From Streptomyces albiflavescens (GTDB lineage Bacteria > Actinomycetota > Actinomycetes > Streptomycetales > Streptomycetaceae), in contig NZ_BMMM01000003.1 in assembly GCF_014645835.1 (NCBI RefSeq), forward strand, positions 62,001 to 126,000: a stretch of 64,000 nt of DNA, in the 5' to 3' direction. The notes beneath the pieces were generated by a model. That model saw only the letters and a program-made list of their open reading frames with translations, had not been told where the DNA came from and made no database searches. This document shows, in pieces, positions 42,398 to 54,076 of this stretch. The position numbers and the translations under genes are program-made. Numbering within the stretch: position 1 is the stretch's first letter; each line of letters opens with the position of its first letter.

Positions 42398-43843
42398 GTG
42401 ACTGTCACGGACGACTCGTTCACCAACTGGAAGAACCGCGAGGAGATCGCGGAGTCGATGATCCCCCTCATCGGGAAGCTGCACCGGGAACGGGACGTCA
42501 CGATCCTGCTTCACAGCCGCTCCCTGGTGAACAAGTCGGTGGTCAGCATCCTCAAGACCCACCGATTCGCCCGGCAGATCGCCGGCGAGGAGCTCTCGGT
42601 CACCGAGACGCTGCCGTTCCTGCAGGCCCTCACCACCCTCGATCTCGGCCCCTCCCAGATCGACATCGGCATGCTCGCCGCGACGTACAAGACCGACGAC
42701 CGCAGTCTCTCGGTGCAGGAGTTCACCGCCCAGGCCGTCGCCGGAGCCACGGGCGCCAACAAGATCGAGTGCCGGGAGCCGCGCGATGTGGTTCTCTACG
42801 GGTTCGGCCGCATCGGTCGTCTCGTCGCCCGCCTGCTCATCGAGAAGTCCGGCTCCGGCAACGGCCTGCGGCTGCGCGCCATCGTCGTCCGCCAGGGCGG
42901 CGAGCAGGACATCGTCAAGCGCGCCTCACTGCTGCGCCGCGACTCGATCCACGGCCAGTTCCAGGGCACGATCACCGTCGACGAGGCGAACAGCACGATC
43001 ATCGCCAACGGCAACGAGATCAAGGTGATCTACGCGGGCGACCCGTCGGAGGTCGACTACACGGCGTACGACATCAAGAACGCCATCCTCATCGACAACA
43101 CCGGCAAGTGGCGCGACCGCGAGGGCCTGTCCCAGCACCTGCGCCCCGGCATCGACAAGGTCGTCCTGACGGCGCCTGGCAAGGGTGACGTCCCGAACAT
43201 CGTGCACGGCGTCAACCACGACACGATCAAGCCGGACGAGCAGATCCTCTCCTGCGCCTCCTGCACCACCAACGCGATCGTCCCGCCGCTCAAGGCGATG
43301 GCGGACGAGTACGGCGTCCTGCGCGGCCACGTGGAGACCGTCCACTCGTTCACCAACGACCAGAACCTGCTGGACAATTACCACAAGGCCGACCGCCGCG
43401 GCCGCTCGGCGCCGCTCAACATGGTCATCACGGAGACCGGTGCCGCCTCGGCCGTCGCCAAGGCGCTGCCCGACCTCAAGGCACCGATCACCGGCAGCTC
43501 GATCCGCGTCCCGGTGCCGGACGTCTCGATCGCGATCCTCAGCCTGCGACTCGGGCGCGAGACCACCCGCGAGGAGGTCCTCGACCACCTCCGGGACGTG
43601 TCGCTGACCTCGCCGCTCAAGCGCCAGATCGACTTCACCACCGCCCCCGACGCGGTCTCCAGCGACTTCATCGGCTCGCGCCACGCGTCGATCGTCGACG
43701 CCGGTGCCACCAAGGTCGACGGCGACAACGCGATTCTGTACCTCTGGTACGACAACGAGTTCGGCTACTCCTGCCAGGTCATCCGCGTCGTCCAGCACGT
43801 CTCCGGAGTGGAGTACCCGACGTACCCGATCCCGGCGGTCTGA
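42398..43843 (+). CDS. gap: glyceraldehyde-3-phosphate dehydrogenase, long form
   Basis: 481 aa, GTG at 42398. The GAPDH body starts near residue 128 (DVVLYGFGRIGRLVARLL, the Rossmann GxGxxGR) and contains ILSCASCTTNAIVPPLKAMA with catalytic Cys289, HSFTNDQNLLDNYHKADRRG, and the C-terminal LWYDNEFGYSCQVIRVV. About 125 extra N-terminal residues (ILLHSRSLVNKSVVSILKTH) precede it. The standard enzyme is about 335 aa; this extended form occurs in actinobacteria alongside the short one. It oxidises glyceraldehyde-3-phosphate, possibly in the gluconeogenic or NADP-linked direction. Confidence 0.88.
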   Translation: MTVTDDSFTNWKNREEIAESMIPLIGKLHRERDVTILLHSRSLVNKSVVSILKTHRFARQIAGEELSVTETLPFLQALTTLDLGPSQIDIGMLAATYKTDDRSLSVQEFTAQAVAGATGANKIECREPRDVVLYGFGRIGRLVARLLIEKSGSGNGLRLRAIVVRQGGEQDIVKRASLLRRDSIHGQFQGTITVDEANSTIIANGNEIKVIYAGDPSEVDYTAYDIKNAILIDNTGKWRDREGLSQHLRPGIDKVVLTAPGKGDVPNIVHGVNHDTIKPDEQILSCASCTTNAIVPPLKAMADEYGVLRGHVETVHSFTNDQNLLDNYHKADRRGRSAPLNMVITETGAASAVAKALPDLKAPITGSSIRVPVPDVSIAILSLRLGRETTREEVLDHLRDVSLTSPLKRQIDFTTAPDAVSSDFIGSRHASIVDAGATKVDGDNAILYLWYDNEFGYSCQVIRVVQHVSGVEYPTYPIPAV

Positions 43844-44614
43844 CACCGGCGGACACATCCCGTGTCCGGTCGGGTGGGGCGGACGAGAGGAGGGCAACCG
43901 ATCGCGATCGGCAACAGGTTGTCCTCCCGCCGAACGTCCGCCTGCCGGCCTGGGAGAACCCATGGCGCGGTGTCGGTTCGTACGCCCCGTACCGCATGCT
44001 TTCGGGTCGTCAGAGGTCTTCCGGTCCGCCGCAATCAGAGGTCGTAGGCATCCTGCCCACCGCACCGCCGCGGATGACCAGGCGCAGGGCCCGGTCCCTG
44101 AAGTGGTCGACGGTCATGTACGGGCACAGCCGGTCACTGCTCACCCCACGTCCCGGACAGGCCACGAACAGGCCCAGGCGGCCGAAGTCGGCGATGGCCG
44201 GGGAGTCTTCGCGGATGTCGCCCCGAACGGCGGGCGCGGACGCGGTGGTTGACCCGAGGTGCACGGTCATGACCGCCGCCACGTCCGTCATACGGTCCGT
44301 GCCTCCCGCGAGGCGCATGTGGCGCAGGCCGCCCAGCGCGGGCGGCAGCGGCGTGTCGTCGACGCGGACGGGGCCGAGGAAGCCGGTCGCTCGTCCTGCT
44401 GCCCGGGTGAAAGTCGGGCGCGCACGACTTCATCGTGCGGCATGGGGACACACCATGGCGCACACTTTCGAACATTGCAGCCATGGGAAGCCGGTTGAAG
44501 GGGCGTCAGCCGGTCGGTAGGACGCGCAGACGACCGAACGCCCTCCCCCACCGACCGCGATCCTTTCGACGTCGCGCCGAGGGTGGACGACGTCGAGATC
44601 CTGCCGACCGAGGG
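43844..44614. other. 771-bp region between gap and katG, possible decayed gene
   Basis: No confident gene. On the minus strand the frame from about 44432 to the TGA at 44010 has strongly GC-biased third positions (FLGPVRVDDTPLPPALGGLR, ADFGRLGLFVACPGRG), as real coding DNA would. However, it lacks a start codon with a ribosome site until an internal ATG at 44318 and has no recognisable family. It may be a 5'-deleted gene. Confidence 0.35.
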
Positions 44615-44648
44615 CGTCCAGGTCGGCCCGCGCGGGCCGACCTGGACG
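44615..44648. terminator. katG terminator, 34-bp palindrome
   Basis: CGTCCAGGTCGGCCCG (44615-44630) and CGGGCCGACCTGGACG (44633-44648) are perfect complements around a 2-nt centre, 6 bp beyond the katG stop. As DNA it is a near-perfect 34-bp palindrome. Confidence 0.75.
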
Positions 44649-44654
44649 TCATGA

Positions 44655-46910
<2,256 letters not shown>

Positions 46911-47051
46911 TCAGGAACTGAGGGCGGTGGAACAGTCGGGGCACAGGCCCCGGAGCGAGTGGAGGGCCTCACTCACGGCGTGAACGGGGGTATGGCCCGC
47001 GCGATCGCGCACCCCGGAGGCGTTCGCCTCGACGCCGAGGTGGTCCCTCAC
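46911..47051 (-). CDS. 46-codon ORF between katG and furA
   Basis: GTG at 47051 has AGGAG 7 nt upstream, a strong ribosome site. The frame reads VRDHLGVEANASGVRDRAGH to a C-terminal LRGLCPDCSTALSS and stops 33 bp before katG. The CPDC motif could bind a metal or form a redox disulfide. Codon third positions are GC-rich. It would be the first gene of the katG transcript, under the same peroxide/iron control. Confidence 0.55.
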   Translation of the reverse strand: MRDHLGVEANASGVRDRAGHTPVHAVSEALHSLRGLCPDCSTALSS

Positions 47052-47223
47052 GTTTCTGTCTCCTGCCGTACTGGAGTCTGCCTGTCCCTTGGCTATCGCC
47101 GGAACCGATCCTACGATGGACAGAATCCAAGTCAAGAAGCATGCCAAGCCCATATCCAATCGGAACCCGGACGTCCGCCGATAAAATTCGCGTATCCAAC
47201 CGAGCCCGAATAGGTGAACAGAT

Positions 47224-47634
47224 ATGAGTGACCTGCTGGAGCGACTGCGAGAGCGCGGCTGGCGGATGACCTCCCAGCGGCGCGTCGTTGCGGAGGTCCT
47301 CAACGGCGACCACGTACATCTCACGGCCGACGAGGTGCACGCCCGCGCGGCACAACGGCTGCCCGAGATCTCCCGGGCGACCGTCTACAACGCCCTGGGC
47401 GAGCTGGTCTCCCTCGGCGAGGTCACCGAGGTCTCCACCGACGGACGCGCCAAGCGCTACGACCCCAACGCGCACCACCCGCACCAGCACTTGGTGTGCT
47501 CCCACTGCGGCACCATCCGCGATGTCCACCCGACCGGCAATCCGCTGGCCGACCTCCCGTCGGAGGAACGGTTCGGCTTCTCGGTGTCCGAGGTCGAGGT
47601 CACCTACCGAGGGCTGTGCCCGTCCTGCGCTTAG
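47224..47634 (+). CDS. furA: Fur-family peroxide/iron regulator
   Basis: 136 aa, ATG at 47224 with AGGTGA upstream. Winged helix RLRERGWRMTSQRRVVAEVL, recognition helix RATVYNALGELVSLGEVTEV, metal region HHPHQHLVCSHCGTIRDVHP and the closing CPSC for structural zinc. This is the FurA/CatR-type repressor found beside katG in actinobacteria. The 172 bp before its start (47052-47223) should hold the shared operator and include a small AT-rich run (CGATAAAATTCG). Confidence 0.9.
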   Translation: MSDLLERLRERGWRMTSQRRVVAEVLNGDHVHLTADEVHARAAQRLPEISRATVYNALGELVSLGEVTEVSTDGRAKRYDPNAHHPHQHLVCSHCGTIRDVHPTGNPLADLPSEERFGFSVSEVEVTYRGLCPSCA

Positions 47635-47811
47635 TCGGAAATGGCTTCGCGGCCGCCACATCACGCCTGCTTCAACTGCGCGCGCATGTGTCGGGTTACG
47701 CGATCACGGCCAACCGGTGGGCGCACGGGAGCGTCGAAGTACGCCCGCCCACGGGGCCGTACCGCGGACCGGGTCCCCCTACCCGGCGAGTCCGGCCTCG
47801 CCGCAGGCGGG

Positions 47812-48894
47812 TTACCGGGCCAGTCCGGCCTTGTCGCAGGCGGGCCGGAGCTCCCGGGTGCAGATCTGGTCGATGGTGTACACGCCGCCGTCGACGAGTG
47901 TCTGCTGGATGTTGCCGACCGTCACCGCGCTCGGAGTGAGCAGGACGGACGGGATGTGCTTGGTGGTGGGGCTGTCGATCGTCGTCGTGGCGACGTCGCG
48001 GAGATCCTCGCCGCGCCCCAGGGCGACGGCCATGGCCGCGGCTGCGGCCGCTTCCTTCCCGAACGGTTTGTACACCGTCATGTACTGCTCGCCCTTGATG
48101 ATGCGCTGCACAGCGTCCAGGTCGGCGTCCTGGCCGGTGATGGGAGGAAGCTCCCCGACACGGGCACTCTTGAGAGCGGAGATGACGCCCGCGGCTATGG
48201 CGTCGTTGGCCGCCAGAATGCCGCCGATCCCGTCCGGGCCCAGGGCCGCCATGGCAGCGGACATGTTGGCGTGGGCGTTCTCCGTACTCCAGCCCACGGT
48301 GTCGTACGACCGCGCGATCTTCACCTTGCCGGTGATGACGGACAGCGCACCGTTCCTGAACCACGCCGCGTTGGGGCTGGTCGGATCGCCGTTCATCATG
48401 ACGACGTTCCCGCCCTTCGCCTTGTCGCCCATGGCCTCAAGGAGCGCCTCGCCCTGGAGCCTGCCGACCTGGGCGCCGTCGAAACTGACAAAACCCGAGA
48501 TCGGACCTTCGGCGAGCCGGTCATAGGCGACGACGGGAACACCCGCCTTGTGCGCCTCCTGGATCGAGGAGCGGAGCGCCCTGGTGTCCGCGGCGTCGAG
48601 GATCAGGACCCTGACCCCCTTGATGATCATGGACATCATCTGTTGCCGCTGCCTCATCGCGTCGTTCTCGGCGTTGGCGTACTCCATGGTGCAGCGGGGA
48701 CACAACTCCTTCAGCCGCTTCTCGATCAGCGGCTTGTCGGAATGCTCCCAGCGGTGGACAGATCGGCCCGGGAGCAGCAGGCCGACGGCGAAGCTGTCCG
48801 TGCCCGCATGGCCGTCTCCTCCGCAGGCGGATACGGACATCGTCATGAGCCCCACGAAGAGCACAGCGATGACACGGCACGTACGGGTCCTCAT
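47812..48894 (-). CDS. sugar-binding lipoprotein (XylF-like), coupled to a SpoIIE phosphatase
   Basis: 360 aa, ATG at 48894. Lipoprotein signal VIAVLFVGLMTMSVSAC. A type 1 periplasmic-binding fold follows: AVGLLLPGRSVHRWEHSDKP, VRVLILDAADTRAL, VPVVAYDRLAEGPISGFVSF, GVISALKSARVGELPPITGQ. It is closely similar over its whole length to the protein at 52150 (shared VGRLQG, TGQDADL and EQYMTVYKPFG-type stretches). The start overlaps the phosphatase stop (ATGA), so it is translated with that sensor. No permease follows it. Confidence 0.85.
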   Translation of the reverse strand: MRTRTCRVIAVLFVGLMTMSVSACGGDGHAGTDSFAVGLLLPGRSVHRWEHSDKPLIEKRLKELCPRCTMEYANAENDAMRQRQQMMSMIIKGVRVLILDAADTRALRSSIQEAHKAGVPVVAYDRLAEGPISGFVSFDGAQVGRLQGEALLEAMGDKAKGGNVVMMNGDPTSPNAAWFRNGALSVITGKVKIARSYDTVGWSTENAHANMSAAMAALGPDGIGGILAANDAIAAGVISALKSARVGELPPITGQDADLDAVQRIIKGEQYMTVYKPFGKEAAAAAAMAVALGRGEDLRDVATTTIDSPTTKHIPSVLLTPSAVTVGNIQQTLVDGGVYTIDQICTRELRPACDKAGLAR

Positions 48895-51425
48895 GGCAGC
48901 CCCCCTGGCTCCGTTCGGGGTTCCGGGTCCGCGGAAGCCGGGTCGCGCTGCGGCACAACGATCTCGCTGCACACCTGCTTGCCGCCGGCCACCGGCACCG
49001 AGCAGAAGGACTCCGACATCGCTTCGACCAGAAGCAGGCCCCGGCCGCCGGTCGCCTCCCAGTCCACGATCACCGGCTTGGCGGGCGCACGCGGCGAGGA
49101 GTCGCTCACACAGACCCTGACCCGGTCGCCGCGAAGCGTCAGATCGAGGCGGACCGGACCCTGGGTGTGCACAAGGGCGTTGGTGACCAGTTCGGACACG
49201 ACCAGGAGCACCGCATCGGCCACTTCTTCGACCGTCCACCGACGCAGCGTGCGCGCGGTGAAACGGCGGGCGTGCATAACGGCGTCCGGCAGTCGCCACA
49301 CCACCCAGCCGGCCCGTATCGGGCGGGTCGTCATGCCGTCGTAGCGCAGCAGCAGCAGCGCCACGTCGTCCTCACGACGGTCGACGTCGCCGAGCAGGGC
49401 GTCGGCCATCCGCCCCGGATCCGCCGGATCGGCCGTGGCGAGTGCGGTGAGCGTCCGTTGCATACCCTCGTCCAGGGGCAGGTCGGCGGCTTCGACCAGT
49501 CCGTCGGTGACCAGGGCGAGCACCGCGCCAGGGGCCAGCGCGACCGCGGTCATGGGGAACTCCGCCTCCGCGAGAATGCCCAGCGGGGGCCCGCCTTCGA
49601 CCTGCACCTCCTCGGCGCTGCCGTCGGGGTGGCGCACCAGCGGCGAGAGGTGCCCTGCCCGGACGAACAGGGTATTGCCCTCCTCCATGTCCAGTTCGAC
49701 ATAGCAGCAGGTGGCGAACAGATCGCTCTCCATGCCGACGAGGAGTCGGTTGGCGTGTGAGACGACGACGTCGGGCGGGTGGCCCTCCACCGCGTATGCC
49801 CTGACCGCGGTACGCATCTGGCCCATGATCGTCGCGGCTCCGGCGCTGTGTCCTTGCACATCGCCGATGACCAGCGCCACCCGATCCTCGGAGAGAGCGA
49901 TGACGTCGTACCAGTCACCGCCCACCTGCAACCCCTGCCTGGCGGGCAGATAGCGGGCGACGGCTTTCCCCCCGGGCAGCTCGGGAAGGCGCCGCGGCAG
50001 CAGACTGCGCTGCAGCATCGTGGCGAGCTCCTGCTCGGCGTCGTGCGCGTGCGCGCGCTGGAGGGCCTGCCCGACCAGCGCCGCGGTGGCAGTCAGCAGG
50101 GACCGCTCCTCGGGGACGAACTCGCGCGGCTCGTCCCAGCCGACCAGGCACACGCCGGCGACGCCGCCCTTGGCAGGGAGGGGCAGGACGGCCAGACCCC
50201 CGGCACCGATGCCTGCGAGTCCGGGTTCGAGGGCTGTGCCGGCGGGCCACAGATCCATACGTCCGTCCCACAGGGCCATCTGAAGCGTGGGCAGGGCGCT
50301 GACCGGTGCGTCGGGCCACTCCGAAAGCCACGCGGAACGCCATATCTCCGGCCAGGCGGCGGGCTGAGGCGGGTCGAGCACGACAACCATGAGCCGGTCG
50401 TCCCGCAACTCGGCGACCGCCACCCGGTCGGCGCCCAGCGGCTCGCGCAGGGCGGAGACCACCACTCGGCCGACGTCACGGACCGTTGCGGCGTCGTCGA
50501 GTGCGGCGGTCAGCCACTGGATCCTGGAAACGTCGTCGGCGCTCTGACGCAGGGCCGAGGTCGCCATCACCACGCCCAGCACCTGCTCCGGCCGGTCGTC
50601 GGTGCTCGCCACCACCCGGCAACTCAGGCTCAGCCAGCGCATTTCACCGGTGGGGCGGCGGACACGGAACTCCAGCTCCCGCCGGCCGAACGCCTGGCTG
50701 GACGGATCGAGGACCGACATCAGCGCGTGCATGTCCTCCGGCAGGGCATGCGCGAGCAGGGTGTCCGCCTCGCCGTCGAAGTCGTCCGGCGTGATGCCGA
50801 CCAACTCAAGGAGAGTCTCGTCCACCTCGATCAGGCCGGTGTCCGGCACCAGGACGAACGAGCCGGCACACAGACTCCGCAGGGCGGGACTCAGCAGCGA
50901 CGACGTCTCGGGTCGGCCGATCCCGGCCTGGAGCATGCCGCCGACCGCGTCCGCGTACCGCTCCAGGAAGTGCCGTTGTTCGGCTTCGAAGCCGTCCGCG
51001 GAAGCCCCCACGACGACGAGGCAGCCCAGTCGCGCGCCCTCCGTCCCGAGTGGCAGCGCAGCGAGCGACGCCTCCGCTCGGGGCGGCGTCGGCCCGCCCT
51101 CGGAATAGGAGGCGAGTCCCGCGGGATTCAGCCACAGTGGCCGGTCGGTACGGACGGCGTGCGCCGCAGGTGAGCCACCCGACAGGGGCAGACGGTCCGG
51201 CAGCCGGTACTCCGAAGTGGCACATCCGGCCGTCTCCACCAACCGAAGCGCCTCATTCCCGACGCCGGACACATAGACGGCTGCCAGCGCCGCTCCGGCG
51301 AACGCCAAGGCCCGATCACTCGCGGCGGCCTCCGGCACCGGAGGCGGCGAACCGGTGGCCGCGGCGTCGGCCTCGGATGCCCGCAGCTCCGAGACTCCGG
51401 CCCGGGCACGGCCGTCATGAGGCAT
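48891..51425 (-). CDS. multidomain GAF/PAS-SpoIIE phosphatase-HATPase regulator
   Basis: 844 aa from ATG 51425 with GGGAGG 10 nt upstream. Domains in order: GAF-like (about 20-170, ASLAALPLGTEGARLGCLVV), PAS (about 195-300, PDTGLIEVDETLLELVGITP), second GAF (about 315-470), SpoIIE/PP2C phosphatase (about 490-690, LQVGGDWYDVIALSEDRVAL and VIGDVQGHSAGAA), and an RsbW-like HATPase kinase domain (about 710-830, LLVVSELVTNALVHTQGPVR, GGRGLLLVE). It should act in a partner-switching anti-sigma/antagonist network. The ATGA overlap with a sugar-binding protein gene is unusual. Confidence 0.88.
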   Translation of the reverse strand: MPHDGRARAGVSELRASEADAAATGSPPPVPEAAASDRALAFAGAALAAVYVSGVGNEALRLVETAGCATSEYRLPDRLPLSGGSPAAHAVRTDRPLWLNPAGLASYSEGGPTPPRAEASLAALPLGTEGARLGCLVVVGASADGFEAEQRHFLERYADAVGGMLQAGIGRPETSSLLSPALRSLCAGSFVLVPDTGLIEVDETLLELVGITPDDFDGEADTLLAHALPEDMHALMSVLDPSSQAFGRRELEFRVRRPTGEMRWLSLSCRVVASTDDRPEQVLGVVMATSALRQSADDVSRIQWLTAALDDAATVRDVGRVVVSALREPLGADRVAVAELRDDRLMVVVLDPPQPAAWPEIWRSAWLSEWPDAPVSALPTLQMALWDGRMDLWPAGTALEPGLAGIGAGGLAVLPLPAKGGVAGVCLVGWDEPREFVPEERSLLTATAALVGQALQRAHAHDAEQELATMLQRSLLPRRLPELPGGKAVARYLPARQGLQVGGDWYDVIALSEDRVALVIGDVQGHSAGAATIMGQMRTAVRAYAVEGHPPDVVVSHANRLLVGMESDLFATCCYVELDMEEGNTLFVRAGHLSPLVRHPDGSAEEVQVEGGPPLGILAEAEFPMTAVALAPGAVLALVTDGLVEAADLPLDEGMQRTLTALATADPADPGRMADALLGDVDRREDDVALLLLRYDGMTTRPIRAGWVVWRLPDAVMHARRFTARTLRRWTVEEVADAVLLVVSELVTNALVHTQGPVRLDLTLRGDRVRVCVSDSSPRAPAKPVIVDWEATGGRGLLLVEAMSESFCSVPVAGGKQVCSEIVVPQRDPASADPEPRTEPGGLP

Positions 51426-51811
51426 GTCCGCGACGTACCTCCCGTCCATGCAGCAGGTGCCGGCATGTTGAGATGGCGCACCCACACAATCGAGCATCCA
51501 CATACCAGAATCGCATATGTGGACCAACCGGACGGATCCACTTGATTGCCATCGGTGGCAGGCCCGGCCACCGGGGTCACCGGTCCTCATGCTTCGGGGC
51601 TCGCTCCCCATTCACGTCGCGCGATGCGCACATCGACGGCCGGAAGCGCTGCGTTCGCAGATCACAGACGCCGGTGTCACACTTACGACGTGGCCGTCCT
51701 GCCACGTCCACGCCGTACGTTCCGGTGCCCGTTCGGCGCCGGCATCGTAGCCGTCCGACGGCTGCTGGACTTCCGCCCGGCAGTACGCGCGGCCTGGTGA
51801 GGAGGCCGGGT
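51426..51811. other. 386-bp divergent promoter region
   Basis: No supported gene. It separates the leftward phosphatase operon from the rightward 78-codon ORF and sugar ABC genes and should contain both promoters. Confidence 0.4.
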
Positions 51812-52048
51812 ATGGGCATGCTCGCTGAGGGAGCCGCCGGTGCCGGGCCGGTCGGACCGAAGGCCCACCTCGCAGGGGCAGGCGACGCCGCTCCGCTGCC
51901 GCCACAGCCGCAGCCGCAGCCGCGTGTGAGGACCGGTGTTCGCCCGGATATCCCTGCCGACGTGCCTACCTGGCTCAACGCGGCCCGTGCCCTCGCGTCG
52001 CGTCCCACTCGGCCCCCAGACCCGGCTGCCGCACAAACGAACCCTTGA
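51812..52048 (+). CDS. small hypothetical protein with PQ repeat
   Basis: 78 aa, ATG at 51812 with GAGGAGG a few bases upstream. Composition is Ala/Pro/Gly-rich, with PPQPQPQPRVR in the middle and DIPADVPTWLNAARALASRP near the end. No family recognised. It lies 101 bp before the sugar-binding protein gene. The good ribosome site favours translation, but the sequence could be an extended leader. Confidence 0.4.
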   Translation: MGMLAEGAAGAGPVGPKAHLAGAGDAAPLPPQPQPQPRVRTGVRPDIPADVPTWLNAARALASRPTRPPDPAAAQTNP

Positions 52049-52149
52049 CGCCGCACTGCACCCGGACGTCATTCCCTTGGGAGGCCGGTCGCGGTCAACG
52101 GTGAGCGCCCCCTCGCCGCACAAGGTGAAGTACAAGGGAGGTCTCGCAC

Positions 52150-53238
52150 ATGAAGGCCTGCATCCGGGGCGCGGCCGTCGTCATGACCGCGATCTCGACG
52201 GCCGTTGTTCTCGCGGCCTGCGGGCAGGGCGCCGGGAACGACCCCGACGGGGGGAACGCGCCGCGGATCGGTCTGCTGCTGCCCGATGCCGTCACGGCTC
52301 GATGGGAGACGCAGGACAGACCCTTGCTGGAGAAGAAGATCACGGAGCTGTGTGCCGACTGCACCATCGAGCACAGCAATGCCAAGGGCGATGTGGCCAC
52401 CCAGCAGGAACAGATGGACTCGATGATCACCAAGGGGATCGACGCCATCCTGCTCGTGGCGGTGGACGCCAGATCGCTCGGCGTCACGGTCAAGAAGGCG
52501 CATGAGGCGGACGTCCCGGTCATTGCCTACGATCGCCTCGCCGAGGGCCCGATCTCGGGTTACGTCTCCTTCGACGGCCAGGAGGTCGGCAGGCTCCAGG
52601 GCAGGGCACTGCTGCAGGCCATGGCCGAGAGGGCGAGCGGTGACCAGATCGTCATGATGAACGGCGACCCCAGCGACCCCAACGCGGTGTCGTTCAAGAA
52701 GGGCGCGCTGTCCGTACTCCAGGGGAGAGTGAAGATCGGCAAAGCGTACGACACCCTCCAGTGGAGCCCGGAGACCGCGCACCTGAACATGTCCGGCGCC
52801 ATCTCCGCGCTCGGCGTCGACAACATCGACGGCGTGTACGCCGCCAACGACGGCCTCGCCGGCGGCAGCATCTCCGCCCTCAAAGCGAACAAGGTCGCCC
52901 CGCTGCCCCCCGTCACCGGGCAGGACGCGGACCTGGCAGCCTTGCGGCGCATTGTCGGCGGCGATCAGTACATGACCGTCTACAAGCCCTTCGGACCCGA
53001 GGCTTCCGCCGGCGCCGCCATGGCCGTGGCCGCTGCCCGCCGTGAAGGCCTCGACCGGGTTGCCACGGGCAAGGTGAAGGCCGGTGGTGGAAAAACGGTT
53101 CCGGCCGTCTTGCTCACCCCTATGTCCGTGACCGTCGACAACATCAAGAACACCTTGGTGAAGGACGGCGTGTACACGATCCAGCAGATCTGCACCCCCC
53201 AGTTCGGGGCCGCCTGCAGCAAGGCCGGACTGACCTGA
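52150..53238 (+). CDS. sugar ABC transporter substrate-binding lipoprotein (XylF-like)
   Basis: 362 aa, ATG at 52150 after GGGAGG. Lipobox in AISTAVVLAACGQG. The mature protein is a type 1 sugar-binding fold: IGLLLPDAVTARWETQDRPL, IDAILLVAVDARSLG, VPVIAYDRLAEGPISGYVSF, DGVYAANDGLAGGSISALKA, and a C-terminal cysteine pair (QICTPQFGAACSKAG). It is followed by its own ATPase and permease, so it is the transport component. A xylose-like or other aldose ligand is probable. Paralogue of the protein at 47812. Confidence 0.88.
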   Translation: MKACIRGAAVVMTAISTAVVLAACGQGAGNDPDGGNAPRIGLLLPDAVTARWETQDRPLLEKKITELCADCTIEHSNAKGDVATQQEQMDSMITKGIDAILLVAVDARSLGVTVKKAHEADVPVIAYDRLAEGPISGYVSFDGQEVGRLQGRALLQAMAERASGDQIVMMNGDPSDPNAVSFKKGALSVLQGRVKIGKAYDTLQWSPETAHLNMSGAISALGVDNIDGVYAANDGLAGGSISALKANKVAPLPPVTGQDADLAALRRIVGGDQYMTVYKPFGPEASAGAAMAVAAARREGLDRVATGKVKAGGGKTVPAVLLTPMSVTVDNIKNTLVKDGVYTIQQICTPQFGAACSKAGLT

Positions 53239-53288
53239 CAAGCCTGATTCCGACCGGGTCCGGGCCCCGGGGGAAGGAGATGGTTTCC

Positions 53289-54062
53289 GTGTCGACTCCC
53301 CCCTTGCTGGCGCTGCACGGCGTGTGCAAGCGCTTCGGCGTCGTCGAGGTCCTCACGGACATCGAGCTGGAGATTCACGCCGGCCAGGTCGTCGCACTCA
53401 TGGGCGACAACGGGGCCGGCAAGTCCACCCTGGTCAAAGTGATCTCCGGCGTTGCCCCCGCGGACAAGGGCGCCATCGAGTGGGAGGGCCGGACGGTCCA
53501 CGTCAGGCGCCCGCACGACGCCCGGGACCTCGGCATCGCCACCGTCTATCAGGATCTCGCGCTCTGCGGGAACCTCGACGTCGTCGGCAATCTGTTCCTC
53601 GGGCGGGAGATCTCCCGGTACGGGTTCCTCGACGAGGTGGAGATGGAGCGTCGCACCAGACACCTGTTGGAACGCCTGACCAGAGCCATCCCCGATCTGC
53701 GCGCCCCCGTCGTCTCACTGTCCAGCGGCCAACGACAGACGGTCGCCATCGCTCGCTCGCTCCTCGGCGACCCGCGGGTCCTCCTCCTGGACGAGCCGAC
53801 CGCGGCTCTGGGATTCGAGCAGACCACCGAGGTCCTGGACCTCGTCGACCGGCTGCGCGACCGCGGCGTGGGGGTACTGCTCATCAGTCACAACCTGGGC
53901 GATGTCAAAGCTCTCGCGGACCGGGCCGCTGTGCTGCGGCTCGGTCGCAACAACGGCTTCTTCGACGTGAACACGGCGTCTCAGGAACAGATCATCTCCT
54001 CCATCACCGGAGCCACGGAAGACTCGTCCCGCCGGACGGCCCCCCACGAGGCGAGGTGGTGA
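53289..54062 (+). CDS. sugar ABC transporter ATP-binding protein, single domain
   Basis: 257 aa from GTG 53289, which has AAGGAG at a proper 8-nt distance; the ATG at 53280 would directly abut that site. Walker A GDNGAGKST at 39-47, signature LSSGQRQTVAIARSLLG, Walker B LLLDEPTAALG, H-loop LLISHNLGDV. One nucleotide-binding domain rather than the two of RbsA/XylG-type proteins, so two copies probably serve one transporter. Between the binding-protein and permease genes. Confidence 0.88.
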   Translation: MSTPPLLALHGVCKRFGVVEVLTDIELEIHAGQVVALMGDNGAGKSTLVKVISGVAPADKGAIEWEGRTVHVRRPHDARDLGIATVYQDLALCGNLDVVGNLFLGREISRYGFLDEVEMERRTRHLLERLTRAIPDLRAPVVSLSSGQRQTVAIARSLLGDPRVLLLDEPTAALGFEQTTEVLDLVDRLRDRGVGVLLISHNLGDVKALADRAAVLRLGRNNGFFDVNTASQEQIISSITGATEDSSRRTAPHEARW

Positions 54063-54076
54063 AAGGGATGCACGAC

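Noticed and set aside
44010..44318. Minus-strand 102-codon ORF between gap and katG as a real gene
   Set aside because: Third-position bias looks coding and extends upstream of the only ATG, but no ribosome site or family could be found; kept only as a possible decayed gene.
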